Counted from the first letter of the stretch, positions 35,530 through 44,787 are shown. The stretch is 64,000 nucleotides of DNA from Streptomyces albogriseolus (GCA_014650475.1 BMVA01000001.1:620001-684000); one strand, 5' to 3'. Notes: generated by a model not told the origin, from the sequence alone. Numbers and translations are program-made.

Positions 35530-38160
35530 TTGCGGACCACTACCATCGTGGAGGTGACAGCGGGAAGCAACGCGGTGCAGGACCTCCTTCCGCTGGTGTT
35601 CGCCGCCCCGAACGAGGCGCTGACGAAGGCCGAGGCCGTACTGCGCCGCCGCCCCACCCCCCTGCACGCCTCCGTCGCCCACCAGGTGATCGGCATCTGG
35701 CAGCGGGACTTCGGGGACATGCGGCTCGCCCTGCGTCATCTGCGGCGGGCGCGGAACTGGGCGGCGCGGGCGGGCTCGGCGGACCGGGAGGCGGACGTCC
35801 TCGCCACGCTCGGGGTGGCGTTGGTGCATTCGGGGCGCACTCGGCAGGGGCTGGACGCCCTGGGCCGGGGCGTGCGGCGCGGCGCCGGCCACACCCGTGC
35901 CCGGGTGCTGTTCCGGCGGGCGTACGCGTGGTGGGTGCTGGGCCATCACAAGGAGGCCCTGGAGGACGTACGGCGGGCCGTTCCGGTGCTGCGGCAGGCC
36001 GGGGACGTGATCTGGACGGCGCGGGCGCTGACGCTGCGGGCGACGGTGCATCTGGCGCTGGGCGCGGTGGAGCGGGCGGAGGCGGACTTCGCGTCGGCGG
36101 AGGATCTGTGGGCGGTCACGGACCAGGAGCACGACAAGGCGGACGCGGTGGAGAGCCGCGGTCTTGCCGCGTTCCGCTCCGGTGACGTCCCGGCGGCGCT
36201 GCGGCTGCTGGACGAGGCGGAGGAGCGGTATGCCAAGCTGGGCACGCCGACGTTCATGCTGAGCATCCGGCGCTGCGAGGTGCTGATGGCGGCCGGTCTG
36301 GCAGCGGAGGCGCTGGCCGAGACGGACACGGCGATCGCCGAACTGGACTCCATCGGCGGGCAGTCGACGCGCAAGGCGGAGCTGCTGCTGGCGGCCGCGC
36401 GGGCCGCCCGGCAGGCCGACGACCCGGCGACGGCCATGGCGCGGGCCGGACTCGCCGTGCGGCTGTTCGCGGGCCAGCGGCGCACCTGGTGGGAGGCGCA
36501 CGCCCGGCTGGTGCTGATCGGGGCCCGGCACGCGGCGGGGAAGGGCTCGGGACGGCTGGTCGCGGACGCCGCGGCGGTGGCGGAGCGACTGGTGGAGCTC
36601 GGCGCGCCGGCCGCCCCGGAGGCGTACCTGCTGGCCGGGCGGATCGCGCTGGACCTGGGCCGGACGGCGGACGCCGAGCCGTATCTGGCGGTGGCCGCGC
36701 GCAGCCGGCACAACGGGCCGCCGCTCGCGCGGATGACGGGCTGGGCGGCGCAGGCGTTGCGCGCGCGGGCGGCCGGTTCCACGCGGGGCGTGCTGGAGGC
36801 CTGCCGGCGCGGGCTCGACGTGCTGGACGACCACCGGATGACGCTGGGCGCGTCCGAGCTGCGGGCGCGGGCCACCGCGCGGGGCGCGGAACTGGCGGCG
36901 CTGGCGCAGCGGGCCGCCCTGCGGTCGGGCGGGCCGCGGCGGCTGCTGGTGTGGAGCGAGCGCTGGCGGGCCACGGTGCTGTCCGCGCCGCCGACCCGGC
37001 CGCCCGCCGACCCGGAGCTGCTGAGCCACATGACCGCCTACCGGGAGATCGCGGCCCGCGCCGAGGAGACCCGGATGGAGGGCAGGCCGATGCCGGCCCT
37101 GGAGCGGGAGCAGCGCCGCCTGGAGCGGGCGATCCGCTCCCGCACCCTGCACATGCGGGGCGAGGCGCACGGCGACGACGCCCGCTTCGACGTGGACCGC
37201 CTGCTGGAGCGACTGGGCGACCGCGTACGGCTGGTGGAGCTGGCGGTGGTCGACGGGCGGGTGCAGGCGCTGCTGTGCGGGCAGGGCCGGGTGCGCCGGT
37301 TCGAGGCGGGGTGGCTGGCGGCGGCCGAGACGGAGGCCGAGCATGTGCAGGCGGGGCTGCGGCGGCTGGCCCATCCGGGGGCGCAGGCGCGGCTGCCGGT
37401 GGTGGAGGCGGCGGGCCGCCGTCTGGAGGAGCTGCTGCTGGGGCCCGCCGCGGCTCACCTGGGCGAAGGGCCGGTGGTGATCGTGCCGCCGGGGCGGCTG
37501 CACCGGGTGCCGTGGGCGCTGCTGCCGTCGCTGCGGGAACGCGTCGTCAGTGTGTCGCCGTCGGCGAGCAGCTGGCTGCGCGCGCGGGAGACGCGGCCGC
37601 CGCGGGGCGGACGCAAGGTGCTGGTGCGCGGGCCGGGTCTGGCCACGGGGGGCGCGGAGGTGACCCGGCTGGCCGCACGCCACGGCGGCGCGACGGTGCT
37701 GGAGCACGGGGACGCGTCGGTGCCGCGGGTGCTCGCGGAGCTGGACGGGGCCGGGCTGGCGCACATCGCGGCGCACGGCACGTTCCGCACGGACGGCCCG
37801 ATGTTCTCCTCCCTGCGGATGGCCGACGGCCCGCTGATCGTGCACGACTTCGAACGGCTCGGCCGCAGCCCGTACCGCATCATCCTGTCCTGCTGCGACA
37901 CGGCCCGCTTCGCCACGGTCGGCGCGGACGAACTCCTCGGCCTGGTCACGGCGTTGCTGCCGCTGGGCACAGCGGGAGTGGTGGCGTGCAGCGCCCCGGT
38001 CAACGACGCGGCGGTGGTCCCCCTGATGCTCGCCCTGCACGAGGGCCTGGCCGCGGGCCTCCCTCTTCCGGAGGCGCTGCGGGACGCCCGGGCGGCTCTC
38101 CCCGCCGATCCGCTGCACCGGGCCACGGGCTGGTCCTTCACCGCGTTCGGGGCGGCGTGA
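35530..38160 (+). CDS. TPR-CHAT (caspase-like) protease
   Basis: This 876-aa protein has an N-terminal array of TPR-like helical repeats (about residues 20-480) and a C-terminal CHAT domain (about 570-876). The clan-CD dyad is visible: His749 in HIAAHGTF and Cys789 in LSCCDTARF. CHAT proteases cut specific partner proteins, as in TPR-CHAT/Craspase and gasdermin-type defence. I chose the TTG at 35530 because GAGG lies five bases upstream; GTGs at 35524 and 35548 are alternatives. It diverges from the subtilase operon with 103 bases between, so the two proteases are likely coregulated. Confidence 0.9.
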   Translation: MRTTTIVEVTAGSNAVQDLLPLVFAAPNEALTKAEAVLRRRPTPLHASVAHQVIGIWQRDFGDMRLALRHLRRARNWAARAGSADREADVLATLGVALVHSGRTRQGLDALGRGVRRGAGHTRARVLFRRAYAWWVLGHHKEALEDVRRAVPVLRQAGDVIWTARALTLRATVHLALGAVERAEADFASAEDLWAVTDQEHDKADAVESRGLAAFRSGDVPAALRLLDEAEERYAKLGTPTFMLSIRRCEVLMAAGLAAEALAETDTAIAELDSIGGQSTRKAELLLAAARAARQADDPATAMARAGLAVRLFAGQRRTWWEAHARLVLIGARHAAGKGSGRLVADAAAVAERLVELGAPAAPEAYLLAGRIALDLGRTADAEPYLAVAARSRHNGPPLARMTGWAAQALRARAAGSTRGVLEACRRGLDVLDDHRMTLGASELRARATARGAELAALAQRAALRSGGPRRLLVWSERWRATVLSAPPTRPPADPELLSHMTAYREIAARAEETRMEGRPMPALEREQRRLERAIRSRTLHMRGEAHGDDARFDVDRLLERLGDRVRLVELAVVDGRVQALLCGQGRVRRFEAGWLAAAETEAEHVQAGLRRLAHPGAQARLPVVEAAGRRLEELLLGPAAAHLGEGPVVIVPPGRLHRVPWALLPSLRERVVSVSPSASSWLRARETRPPRGGRKVLVRGPGLATGGAEVTRLAARHGGATVLEHGDASVPRVLAELDGAGLAHIAAHGTFRTDGPMFSSLRMADGPLIVHDFERLGRSPYRIILSCCDTARFATVGADELLGLVTALLPLGTAGVVACSAPVNDAAVVPLMLALHEGLAAGLPLPEALRDARAALPADPLHRATGWSFTAFGAA

Positions 38161-38170
38161 GGACGGCCCC

Positions 38171-38195
38171 GCTCGCGCTCACTCGTAGCGCGAGC
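38171..38195. terminator. putative bidirectional hairpin
   Basis: Nine-base arms GCTCGCGCT and AGCGCGAGC with a seven-base loop lie just after the CHAT gene and overlap the end of the convergent PPOX gene. Confidence 0.45.
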
Positions 38196-38847
38196 GCAGC
38201 GACTCCCGCTCCGCCTCCTCGATCTGCTCGACCGTCAGGCCCGGCAGGTTCAGCTGGGCCAGCGTCACCTGGGCGCTGCTCGGCTGGGCGTCGGCGGGCA
38301 CCCAGTTCTCCGGCTTCCAGGCGTTGCCGCGCAACAGTGACTTGGGGCAGTGCGGGTAGGCCTGTTCGACCCGCACCACGATCGCCGAGACCGGCGGCCT
38401 GCCCACCGGGGTGAGCCGGCCGAGCAGTTCCGGGCGGGCCGAGACGACGGCGCGGCCGTTGACGCGGAGCGTGGTCGTGCGGCCGGGGATGACGAACAGC
38501 AGGCCGACCCGCCCGGTCTCCACCACGTTCCGCAGCGTGTCGAGCCGCTTGTTGCCGGTCGCGTCGGGGATCGCCAGTGTCCGGTCGTCCAGCACCGCGA
38601 CGAACCCGGGCGGGCCGCCGCGCGGAGTCACGTCCGCCCGGCCCTCGGCGTCCGCGCTGCCGACGAACACCAGCGAGGCGCAGCCGATCAACGCCCGGGT
38701 CTCGTCGGTGAGGTGGTCGATCTCCTTGCGGCGCGCGTTCTGGTTCGGCTCCGGGTACAGCTCGCGCAGCTGTTCCGTGCTGGTGAGGGCGTCCGCCCGC
38801 AGGGCGTCGAAGAGCAGGCCGGGGGTGGTCCCGGTGTCGGTCGTCAT
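38179..38847 (-). CDS. PPOX-type FMN-dependent flavoprotein (MSMEG_1061-like)
   Basis: This 222-aa split-barrel flavoprotein belongs to the pyridoxamine-5'-phosphate-oxidase superfamily. The flavin-binding barrel is seen in FVGSADAEGRADVTPRGGPPGFV (about residues 60-82) and in NKRLDTLRNVVETGRVGLLFVIPG. The C-terminal PHCPKS motif is typical of the MSMEG_1061 subgroup. The cofactor and substrate are not established for the family. It converges on the CHAT gene and has its own promoter region of about 45 bases. Confidence 0.88.
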   Translation of the reverse strand: MTTDTGTTPGLLFDALRADALTSTEQLRELYPEPNQNARRKEIDHLTDETRALIGCASLVFVGSADAEGRADVTPRGGPPGFVAVLDDRTLAIPDATGNKRLDTLRNVVETGRVGLLFVIPGRTTTLRVNGRAVVSARPELLGRLTPVGRPPVSAIVVRVEQAYPHCPKSLLRGNAWKPENWVPADAQPSSAQVTLAQLNLPGLTVEQIEEAERESLRSRYE

Positions 38848-38893
38848 GCGGACGACCCTAGAAGACGACCTCCGTCCCGCGCAGGGCTGTGCG

Positions 38894-39373
38894 TCACTCG
38901 GCCCCGGACTCGTCCGGACCGCCGACGTCGAGCGCCGTCCCGTACAGCCGGGTCACCTTCAGCCGGACGACCAACCGCCGTTCGTCGACGAGTTGCCGCA
39001 GGAACGCCGCTTCGTCGTCGGGGCGGGCGAAGCGGGACGCGATGCCGAGCAGCTCCCGGCCGACCGCGTCGCCGGGGACCGTCGTGACGTCCGACAGCTC
39101 GGCCTCCCCCTCCGCGACCGCGAACGACCAGACGTCACCGCCCTGGACGTGCAGCGCCGCGTGCGGGTCGCGGCGCAGGTGGGCGACCTTGACCCGGTCG
39201 GCCGTCGTGGAGAACCGCAGCACGCGGGCGTCGGCGTCCCAGGCGTACCCCATCGTGCTCAGGTGGGGGTGGCCGCTGCGCTTGACGGTGGCGAGCGTGC
39301 CGAACCGCTGGGCCGCGAGCAGGTGCGAGAGGGCTTCGTCGGGGAGGGGGCGTGGTCCCGGTCGTGTGGTCAT
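38894..39373 (-). CDS. PPOX-class F420-dependent reductase-like protein
   Basis: This 159-aa single split-barrel protein has the features of actinobacterial F420-binding PPOX proteins (FGTLATVKRSGHPHLSTMGY at about residues 25-44; DPHAALHVQG). It may reduce a small molecule with F420H2 or bind flavin. I use the ATG at 39373; an in-frame start at 39418 would add 15 residues without similarity. It is followed by the other PPOX gene on the same strand after about 45 bases, so the two may be cotranscribed. Confidence 0.87.
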   Translation of the reverse strand: MTTRPGPRPLPDEALSHLLAAQRFGTLATVKRSGHPHLSTMGYAWDADARVLRFSTTADRVKVAHLRRDPHAALHVQGGDVWSFAVAEGEAELSDVTTVPGDAVGRELLGIASRFARPDDEAAFLRQLVDERRLVVRLKVTRLYGTALDVGGPDESGAE

Positions 39374-39422
39374 GTCCCGCGCAACACCCGTCACCCGCCG
39401 CTCGATTCCCCCGCGCATGCGT

Positions 39423-39455
39423 CAGGGGGCCCGCCGGTGGTCGGCGGGCCCCCTG
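39423..39455. terminator. hairpin terminator of tRNA-Pro (left copy)
   Basis: Fourteen-base perfect arms (CAGGGGGCCCGCCG) with a five-base loop lie 12 bases downstream of the minus-strand tRNA gene. Confidence 0.85.
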
Positions 39456-39466
39456 TTCTCGCATCG

Positions 39467-39540
<74 letters not shown>

Positions 39541-39638
39541 ATGCGACTCCCGCGGCGAACCGCGTGATCTCGCAGGTCAACCCTACCGCATACGGAGAGG
39601 CGGGTGAGCCGGGTCCGCGGGCGGGGAAGCCGGGTAAT

Positions 39639-39664
39639 TGTCCTGTCAAATGGTTGACAGGACA
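39639..39664. promoter_or_regulatory. 26-bp perfect palindrome, putative operator
   Basis: Perfect 11-base arms TGTCCTGTCAA and TTGACAGGACA flank a 4-base centre. It lies 57 bases upstream of the first Gfo/Idh gene of the polyol region. The second arm contains a TTGACA -35-like hexamer. A GntR or LacI regulator of this region is the likely ligand. Confidence 0.6.
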
Positions 39665-39721
39665 CCGCACCGGGCCCGAAGGTGGGCGGGCAGGACAGGA
39701 CCCGGCCGGAGAGAGGCAGTC

Positions 39722-40885
39722 ATGGTGGATGCGCTGGGCGTCGCCGTCGTCGGATTCGGCTGGATGGGGCGGGTGCACACCCAGGCCTACGCGCGGGTGG
39801 CGCACCACTTCCCCGGGCTGCCGCTGCGCCCGGAGCTGGTCACCGTCGCCGAGGAGGTGCCGGGGCGGGCGGAGGAGGCCGCCGCACAGTTCGGGTTCGC
39901 CTCGACGACCCGCGACTGGCGTGACGTGGCCGCCGATCCCCGGGTGCGCGCGGTCAGCATCACCGCGCCGAACTTCCTGCACCGCGAGATCGGCGTGGCC
40001 ATGGCCGAGGCCGGCAAGCACATCTGGATCGAGAAGCCGGTCGGGCTGACCGCGGAGGACGCCCGCGCGGTCGCGGACGCGGTCGCCAAGGCCGGTGTCC
40101 AGGGCGCGGTCGGCTTCAACTACCGCAACGCGCCCGCGGTGGAGGCCGCCCGCGAGCTGATCGCCTCCGGCGGGATCGGCAGGGTCACGCACGCCCGCGT
40201 CCGGCTGTTCAGCGACTACGCGGCCCATCCCGAGTCCGCGCTGACCTGGCGCTACGAGCGGGAGCGCGGCGGCAGCGGCGTGCTGGGCGACCTGGCCTCG
40301 CACGGCGCCGACCTGGCCCGCTTCCTGCTGGGCGACATCGCCTCGCTGACCGCCGACACGGCCATCTTCCTGCCCGAACGGGCCCGCCCGGCCGGCGCCA
40401 CGGCCGGCCACTCCCGCGCGACGGGCGGCGAGCTGGGCGCGGTGGAGAACGAGGACTACGTGAGCTGTCTGCTGCGGTTCGCGTCCGGCGCGCGAGGCGT
40501 GCTGGAGGCCTGCCGGGTCTCCGTGGGCGAGCAGAACAACTACGGCTTCGAGGTGCACGGCACCCAGGGGGCGGTGTTCTGGGACTTCCGCCGGATGAAC
40601 GAACTGGGCGTCAGCCGGGGCACCGGCTACCAGGACCAGCCGGTGAGCACGGTGTACGTCGGGCCGGGCGACGGCGAGTTCGGCGCGTTCCAGCCGGGCG
40701 CGGCCAACGCCATGGGCTACGACGACCTGAAGGTGATCGAGGCGTACCGCTTCCTGCGGTCGGTCGCCGAGGGCGTCCCGTACGGCGCCACCCTCGCGGA
40801 CGCGGTGCGCGGCGCGACGGTGCTGGACGCGATGGTGCGGTCGGCGCGGGACCGGGCGTGGGTGACGGTGGACGCGCCCGCGTGA
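39722..40885 (+). CDS. Gfo/Idh/MocA-family oxidoreductase
   Basis: This 387-aa NAD(P)-dependent sugar or inositol dehydrogenase has a Rossmann domain (VAVVGFGWMGRVH at about residues 7-19), the catalytic-lysine motif WIEKPVG (about 103-109) and the C-terminal beta-sheet domain with GDLASHGADLARFLLG. It stands alone on the plus strand behind a large palindrome. It probably oxidises a polyol or sugar; the substrate is not predictable. The ATG at 39722 has GAGAGAGG upstream. Confidence 0.9.
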   Translation: MVDALGVAVVGFGWMGRVHTQAYARVAHHFPGLPLRPELVTVAEEVPGRAEEAAAQFGFASTTRDWRDVAADPRVRAVSITAPNFLHREIGVAMAEAGKHIWIEKPVGLTAEDARAVADAVAKAGVQGAVGFNYRNAPAVEAARELIASGGIGRVTHARVRLFSDYAAHPESALTWRYERERGGSGVLGDLASHGADLARFLLGDIASLTADTAIFLPERARPAGATAGHSRATGGELGAVENEDYVSCLLRFASGARGVLEACRVSVGEQNNYGFEVHGTQGAVFWDFRRMNELGVSRGTGYQDQPVSTVYVGPGDGEFGAFQPGAANAMGYDDLKVIEAYRFLRSVAEGVPYGATLADAVRGATVLDAMVRSARDRAWVTVDAPA

Positions 40886-40897
40886 CGCGCCGTGCTC

Positions 40898-41515
40898 TCA
40901 CCCGGCCTCCGCCGCGTGCTCCTTCCGCCCCAGCCACACCTTGACCGGCACCAGTGCCAGCCACGACCACGTGGCGGCCGGCCCCACCAGCAGGGCCAGG
41001 GGAATGCTCACCACGAACACCGCGACCGTGGCCGCGAGGTCGACGGCGTAGAGGAACTCGTTCCGCAGGGGTTCGGCGTCGCCGTGCAGCCAGGGCCGGC
41101 GGGCGACGACGACGGCGAGGGCGAGGTGGACGGCGCCGAGGGAGGCCACGGCCGCCGCGTAGATGACGACGGCGGTGCGCTCGTCGCCGTACTCGGACAC
41201 GAGGGCGGTGGGGAACGGCAGCAGCGCGGCGAGGCCCAGGCCGAGGACGGTCAGCCGGATCACGTCGGCGTCCACCAGCCGCACCCGGTGGAAGATCGCC
41301 CGGTGGTCGCGCCAGAAGCCGGCCAGCACGGCGAGGCTGATCGCGTAGGCGCCCAGGTTGGGCAGCACGTCGCCGAGCGCTTCGTGGAACTCCTCGGAAT
41401 CCAGCCCCTGCGGTACCTGGATATCGAGGACCAGCAGGGTGATGGCGATGGCGAAGACGCCGTCGGACAGCGCCACCAGCCGGTCGGGCCCGCCTTCCGT
41501 GGTCGGTTTCCTCAT
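40898..41515 (-). CDS. TMEM175/DUF1211-family membrane protein
   Basis: This 205-aa protein has about six helices and the hallmark RLVALSDGVFAIAITLLVLDI motif near residues 12-32, found in TMEM175 potassium-channel relatives. Potassium conduction is inferred from the family. I use the ATG at 41515; a GTG at 41533 would add six residues. It converges on the preceding dehydrogenase with only 12 bases between, and its role in this catabolic region is unclear. Confidence 0.87.
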   Translation of the reverse strand: MRKPTTEGGPDRLVALSDGVFAIAITLLVLDIQVPQGLDSEEFHEALGDVLPNLGAYAISLAVLAGFWRDHRAIFHRVRLVDADVIRLTVLGLGLAALLPFPTALVSEYGDERTAVVIYAAAVASLGAVHLALAVVVARRPWLHGDAEPLRNEFLYAVDLAATVAVFVVSIPLALLVGPAATWSWLALVPVKVWLGRKEHAAEAG

Positions 41516-41569
41516 GCGCACGACGGTAGGCACGGCAGCCCCGGTTCAGGGCGCTCCACGCCAGGCGGT

Positions 41570-42604
41570 TCACCCGGCCACGGCGGGGGCGGGCATGTTG
41601 TAGGGCGTGACCACCTGGATCGCGGACGGCAGGGTGGGCCCGGCGGGCGGCAGCGCGCCGTGTGCGCGCATCACCGTGTGGCAGGCCTCGCGCAGGTCGT
41701 GGCGCAGGTCGTGGTGGAGGACGGCGGACAGCCGGTGCTCGCGCAGCAGTCGGGTGTTGTCGTGGTCGAGGTCGTGGGCGATGAACACGGCGCACTCGCG
41801 TCCGGCGTCCTCGAAGGCGCGCAGGGTGGCGATGTTGCCGCCGCCGATCGAGTAGACCGCGCGGATCTCCGGGTCGCGTTCCAGGGCGGCGCGGACCAGG
41901 TCGTACTGGGTGGCGTCCAGGCCCTGGCCCTCGGCGATCTCGACGAGGGTGCGGCCGGGGTGGCGGGCGCGCATGGTGCTGCGGAAGCCCATCTCGCGCT
42001 CCTCCTCGTTGCGGAAGAAGCCGCTGGAGAGGCTGGTGAGGACGTTGCCGGGACGGTCGCCGAGCCACTGGCCCATGAGGTAGGCGGCGGTGGCGCCGGC
42101 CGCGCGGTTGTCGCTGCCGACGTGGCCGATCCGGGCGCTGACCGGCAGGTCCGTCACCAGGGTCACGACCGGGATGCCGGCCGCGGCGAGCCGGCCGACG
42201 GCGGCGGTGATCTCCGGGACGTCGGGGGCCTTGAGGAGCACGCCCTGCGAGCCGCGGCGGGCGATCCGGTCGAGGACGGCGACCAGTTCCCCCGCCGGGC
42301 CGGTCTCCCGGAAGTGGAAGCGGGAGCGCACCACCGCCGGGTGCAGGGAGGGCAGTTCGGCCTCCAGGGCGGCGCGGACGGCCGTGGAGAAGCGCTCCGG
42401 GGACTGCATGACGATGTCCACCATGAACGTCCGGCCGACCAGGCGGACCTGGGTGCGCTGCCGGTCCAGGTCGGCGATGGCCCGGTGCACCTCGCGTGCG
42501 GTGCTCTCCCGCACCCCGCCGCGGCCGTTGAGGACCCGGTCCACGGTGGCCTCGCTCAGTCCGGCCTGACGTGCGATTTCGCGGATCGGGAAGGGGTGCC
42601 CCAT
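41570..42604 (-). CDS. LacI-family transcriptional regulator
   Basis: This 344-aa regulator has an N-terminal helix-turn-helix (FPIREIARQAGLSEATVDRVLNG) and a periplasmic-binding-like domain resembling type-1 (ribose/galactose) binding proteins. It diverges from the PhyH-SDR-Gfo operon over a 109-base region with an inverted repeat, so it most likely controls that operon. Confidence 0.92.
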   Translation of the reverse strand: MGHPFPIREIARQAGLSEATVDRVLNGRGGVRESTAREVHRAIADLDRQRTQVRLVGRTFMVDIVMQSPERFSTAVRAALEAELPSLHPAVVRSRFHFRETGPAGELVAVLDRIARRGSQGVLLKAPDVPEITAAVGRLAAAGIPVVTLVTDLPVSARIGHVGSDNRAAGATAAYLMGQWLGDRPGNVLTSLSSGFFRNEEEREMGFRSTMRARHPGRTLVEIAEGQGLDATQYDLVRAALERDPEIRAVYSIGGGNIATLRAFEDAGRECAVFIAHDLDHDNTRLLREHRLSAVLHHDLRHDLREACHTVMRAHGALPPAGPTLPSAIQVVTPYNMPAPAVAG

Positions 42605-42656
42605 GCGCCTGCTCCTGAGGGGTTTTTGATGGGTTCCTGATGGTGGTGCGAGGGGT

Positions 42657-42672
42657 TTGTTCTGACAAGAAT
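42657..42672. promoter_or_regulatory. putative operator between LacI gene and dioxygenase operon
   Basis: TTGTTCTGACAAGAAT holds two overlapping dyads: TTGT-N4-ACAA and TTCT-N4-AGAA (42660-42671). It lies 42 bases before the dioxygenase start and 53 bases before the LacI start. Confidence 0.4.
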
Positions 42673-42713
42673 GACATCACCCGCGTCGCTCCGTGACCCG
42701 AAGGGACGACTCC

Positions 42714-43889
42714 ATGTCCGCATCGCCTTCCGTGCAGACCCCCGCGCCGGCCGCCTGGCTGTCGGAGCGGGACTGCGACCTGGACGCCTTCCGCGCCCTG
42801 GTCGAGCAGTCGACCGACGCCTCCGCCCACCCGCTGGCCTCCGCCGTCGAGCGGAACGTGCTGCTCTACGACGCCGAGCGGCTCGCGCTCGCGGACCGCC
42901 GCACCGCGCAGGCCGAGCTGGTCCGCGCCCTCGCCGACGGCCCGGGGATCGTGGTGATCCGCGGAGCCTTCTCCGACCCCTCGGTGGTGGACCGGACCAC
43001 GGCGGTGTTCGACGCCCTGATCGCCCAGCAGCGCGCCGCGGGCGCCACCGCCGGCGACCACTTCGCCGCGCCGGGCGCCAACGACCGGGTGTGGAACGCG
43101 CTGGAGAAGGCCGCGCTGCACGACCCGGAGGCGTTCGCCGACTACTACGCGAACGACATGGTCGCCCTGGTGTCCACGGCCTGGCTGGGCCCCGGCTACC
43201 AGGTGACCTCCCAGGTCAACGTGGTCAACCCGGGCGGCGCGGCGCAGACCGTGCACCGCGACTACCACCTGGGCTTCCTGTCGGACGAGACGGCCGCCGG
43301 CTACCCGGCGCACGTGCACCGCCTCTCCCCCGTGCTCACCCTCCAGGGCGCCGTCGCGCACTGCGACATGCCCGTGGAGTCCGGGCCGACCATGTATCTG
43401 CCGCACTCGCAGAAGTTCGAGGCGGGCTACCTCGCCTGGCGACTGCCGGAGTTCCGGGCGTACTTCGAGGAGCACCACGTCCAGCTGCCGCTGGGCAAGG
43501 GCGACGCGGTGTTCTTCAACCCGGCGCTGTTCCACGCCGCCGGGGCCAACCGCTCGGCGGACATCCGGCGCGCGGCCAACCTGCTCCAGGTGTCGTCCGC
43601 GTTCGGGCGGGCCATGGAGACCGTGGACCGCGAGGCGGTGGTGGGCGCCGTCTACCCGGTGCTGCTGGCCCGCAAGGCCGAGGGCGCCTCCGAGCAGTGG
43701 CTGGAGAACGTGATCGCGGCGAGCGCCGAGGGCTACCCGTTCCCCACCAACCTGGACAACGACCCGCCGGTCGACGGTCTCGCCCCGCCCTCCCAGGCCG
43801 ACGTGGTGCGCCGCGCGCTGCGCGAGGGATGGACACCGCGAGCCCTGCGCGACGCGCTGCGGGCCGGCGCCGCCCGGCGCGCGAGCTGA
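42714..43889 (+). CDS. PhyH-type Fe(II)/2-oxoglutarate dioxygenase family protein
   Basis: This 391-aa oxygenase is of the phytanoyl-CoA dioxygenase fold. The metal-binding triad is visible as His181 and Asp183 (TVHRDYHLG) and His274 (ALFHAAGAN), and Arg in RRAANLLQVSS would bind 2-oxoglutarate. The ATG at 42714 has AAGGGA upstream. It is followed after 33 bases by an SDR and then a Gfo/Idh gene, so the operon probably oxidises and processes a polyol-like compound. The exact substrate is unknown. Confidence 0.85.
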   Translation: MSASPSVQTPAPAAWLSERDCDLDAFRALVEQSTDASAHPLASAVERNVLLYDAERLALADRRTAQAELVRALADGPGIVVIRGAFSDPSVVDRTTAVFDALIAQQRAAGATAGDHFAAPGANDRVWNALEKAALHDPEAFADYYANDMVALVSTAWLGPGYQVTSQVNVVNPGGAAQTVHRDYHLGFLSDETAAGYPAHVHRLSPVLTLQGAVAHCDMPVESGPTMYLPHSQKFEAGYLAWRLPEFRAYFEEHHVQLPLGKGDAVFFNPALFHAAGANRSADIRRAANLLQVSSAFGRAMETVDREAVVGAVYPVLLARKAEGASEQWLENVIAASAEGYPFPTNLDNDPPVDGLAPPSQADVVRRALREGWTPRALRDALRAGAARRAS

Positions 43890-43922
43890 ACCGAAAGCCC
43901 GACAAGGATCCGGAAGGACGTC

Positions 43923-44699
43923 ATGGGACTTCTCGACGACAAGGTCGTCCTCGTCAACGGCGGCAGCCAGGGTGTGGGCGCCGCCGTCGCACGGGCCGCG
44001 GTGCGCGAGGGCGCGGTCGTGGCGGTCGGCGGCCGCCGCCCTGAGCCGGGTGAGGCGCTGGTCGCCGAACTGGCCGGGCAGGGCGGCAAAGCCATGTTCG
44101 TACGGGCCGACCTGGCCGACCCCGGCCAGGCCAAGGACTCCGTCGCCCAGGTCGTGCGGGCGTACGGGCGGATCGACTGCCTGGTGAACTCCGCGGGACT
44201 GACCTCGCGCGGCACGCTCCTGGACACCACGCCCGAGCTGTTCGACCAGCACATCGCGATCAATCTGAAGGCGCCGTTCTTCGCCATGCAGGCGGCGGTG
44301 GCGGACATGGTGCGGCGCGCCGAGCCCGGCACGATCGTCAACGTCATCACGTCGTCGGCGCACGGCGGACAGCCGTTCCTCGCCCCGTACGTCGCCGCCA
44401 AGGCGGGTCTGATGGGCCTGACCCGCAACGCGGCGCACGCCCACCGGTGGGACCGCATCCGGATCAACGGCCTGAACATCGGCTGGACCGCCACCGAGGG
44501 CGAGGACGCCACGCAGCGCGCCTTCCACGGCGCCGGCGACGACTGGCGGGAGCAGGCCGCCGCGCGGCTGCCGATGGGCAAGCTCGGCCAGCCGGACGAG
44601 ATCGCCGACTTCGTGGTCCTGCTGCTCTCCGACCGGTCCGGGGTGGTCACCGGGTCCGTCATCGACTGGGACCAGAACGTCCTCGGCGGCCTCGACTGA
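43923..44699 (+). CDS. SDR-family oxidoreductase
   Basis: This 258-aa classical short-chain dehydrogenase has the cofactor motif GGSQGVG (about residues 13-19), NSAG (about 88-91), a Ser in ITSS and the catalytic YVAAK. It follows the dioxygenase gene and precedes the Gfo/Idh genes on the same strand. It may oxidise the hydroxyl product of the same pathway. Confidence 0.92.
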   Translation: MGLLDDKVVLVNGGSQGVGAAVARAAVREGAVVAVGGRRPEPGEALVAELAGQGGKAMFVRADLADPGQAKDSVAQVVRAYGRIDCLVNSAGLTSRGTLLDTTPELFDQHIAINLKAPFFAMQAAVADMVRRAEPGTIVNVITSSAHGGQPFLAPYVAAKAGLMGLTRNAAHAHRWDRIRINGLNIGWTATEGEDATQRAFHGAGDDWREQAAARLPMGKLGQPDEIADFVVLLLSDRSGVVTGSVIDWDQNVLGGLD

Positions 44700-44787
44700 C
44701 CCTCCCCCGTCCCCGCCCGCACCGACCGACCGCACCACCGGCACCACCAGCACGCCCGCACCGCCCGCACCCAAGGAGCACCGCCTC

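Noticed and set aside
35404-38118. A 904-aa minus-strand open frame opposite the CHAT gene
   Set aside because: Composition is dominated by Arg, Gln, His and Pro with no domain; the opposite strand has clear TPR and CHAT motifs.
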